Assembly (NCBI GenBank): GCA_947465395.1
Contig: CANIAL010000003.1
Coordinates: forward strand, 94,061-158,060
Reading direction: 5' to 3'
From: Alphaproteobacteria bacterium
Lineage (GTDB): Bacteria > Pseudomonadota > Alphaproteobacteria > Micropepsales > Micropepsaceae
Length of the DNA stretch: 64,000 bases
Each line of letters begins with the position of its first letter. Within the stretch, counting starts at the first letter, position 1. The position numbers and the translations under genes were made by a program. The notes under the pieces are model-generated. The model did not search any database, was not told the origin of the DNA, and saw only the letters and a program-made list of their open reading frames with translations. Below, one piece after another: positions 63,903 through 64,000 of this stretch.

Positions 63903-63953
63903 GGGTTTTGGTCTCGTCGTAGTGACGAAGGAACGAAGATGAGACCAAAACCC
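63903..63953 (+). promoter_or_regulatory. Inverted repeat around the transposase start
   Basis: GGGTTTTGGTCTC (63903-63915) and GAGACCAAAACCC (63941-63953) are perfect 13-bp arms; the ribosome site lies in the 25-base loop and the ATG (63939-63941) touches the right arm. Many IS elements use such a hairpin to block translation of read-through transcripts from outside. Confidence 0.6.
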
Positions 63954-64000
63954 TTGAGCGCCAAGAAGCCTGTAGTGCAGGTGGTGAAGGACATCCGGCG
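63939..64000 (+). CDS. IS3-family transposase OrfA, N-terminal start (partial)
   Basis: Only 20 complete codons are in the window: MRPKPLSAKK then PVVQVVKDIR, with part of the next codon at the edge. The KDIRR start resembles OrfA of IS3-family elements, a helix-turn-helix protein joined to OrfB by frameshifting. A purine-rich ribosome site (GAAGGAACGAAG) precedes the ATG. The subgroup cannot be named from this length. Confidence 0.6.
   Translation, partial: MRPKPLSAKKPVVQVVKDIR

Larger units (their letters stand above)
63871..64000 (+). mobile_element. Left end of an IS3-type insertion sequence (partial)
   Basis: The boundary is estimated where YihY coding ends; TG at 63871 (TGTGGCCCAGATTTGAGG) may be the terminal repeat. 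The rest of the element is outside the window, so the other end and target duplication cannot be checked. It contains the transposase OrfA start at 63939 and a 13-bp inverted repeat next to that start. Confidence 0.6.

Overview
The window is 64 kb of GC-rich chromosome, almost fully coding, from an alphaproteobacterium. The gene order supports this: bamA-ompH-fabZ-lpxA-lpxI-lpxB, gltA, gltX, comEC, lexA, moeA-moaC-trpC-trpD-trpG, trpE-ppiD, tpiA, secG, pyrG, kdsA, eno, ftsB, pdhABC-lpd. Regulatory sites agree: a GTTC-N7-GTTC SOS box, TTAA-N7-TTAA CtrA boxes and a dense GANTC (CcrM) cluster. The genus cannot be fixed from sequence alone. A Caulobacter-like or Rhizomicrobium/Micropepsaceae-like lineage is a guess.

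Layout. 1-4.9 kb: outer-membrane assembly and lipid A genes (lpxD is missing from its usual slot). 4.9-11 kb: citrate synthase, glutamyl-tRNA synthetase, ComEC, LexA. 11-15.4 kb: a tightly overlapping minus-strand operon, trpG-trpD-trpC-moaC-moeA, in which MoaC carries an extra C-terminal helix-turn-helix-like domain. 15.5-33.1 kb: a block that separates trpG from trpE. It holds a CutA-DUF924 fusion, a peroxiredoxin, a cobalamin riboswitch with a B12 uptake operon (btuB, btuF, btuC, btuD), nrdAB, a persulfide-dioxygenase-like protein, a GIY-YIG protein, a MarR-EmrAB-OMF efflux operon and a divergent polysaccharide deacetylase. 33.1-51 kb: the conserved core resumes with trpE-ppiD, tpiA, a degenerate receiver protein, secG, pyrG, a capsule-export protein, kdsA, eno, ftsB and the pyruvate dehydrogenase operon. 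51-59 kb: copper delivery to cytochrome oxidase (SCO1, CtaG-like, PCuAC), MsrA, a ThiO-like oxidase, a HIT protein, a lytic transglycosylase under a perfect CtrA box, a response regulator-HPt pair, NAD kinase and MoaA. 59-64 kb: a disturbed region with two 5'-truncated genes joined head to head, a P19-cupredoxin-FTR1 iron uptake operon under a Fur-like palindrome, an outer-membrane protein with a hairpin over its ribosome binding site, and a YihY gene cut by an IS3-type element at the right edge.

The intergenic gaps carry at least nine copies of two related GC-rich palindromic repeat families (five of type A, four of type B). I see no tRNA, rRNA or CRISPR array. The most notable observations are the interrupted trp cluster, the two domain fusions, the repeat families, the GANTC cluster before ftsB, and the head-to-head remnant junction near 59.62 kb.
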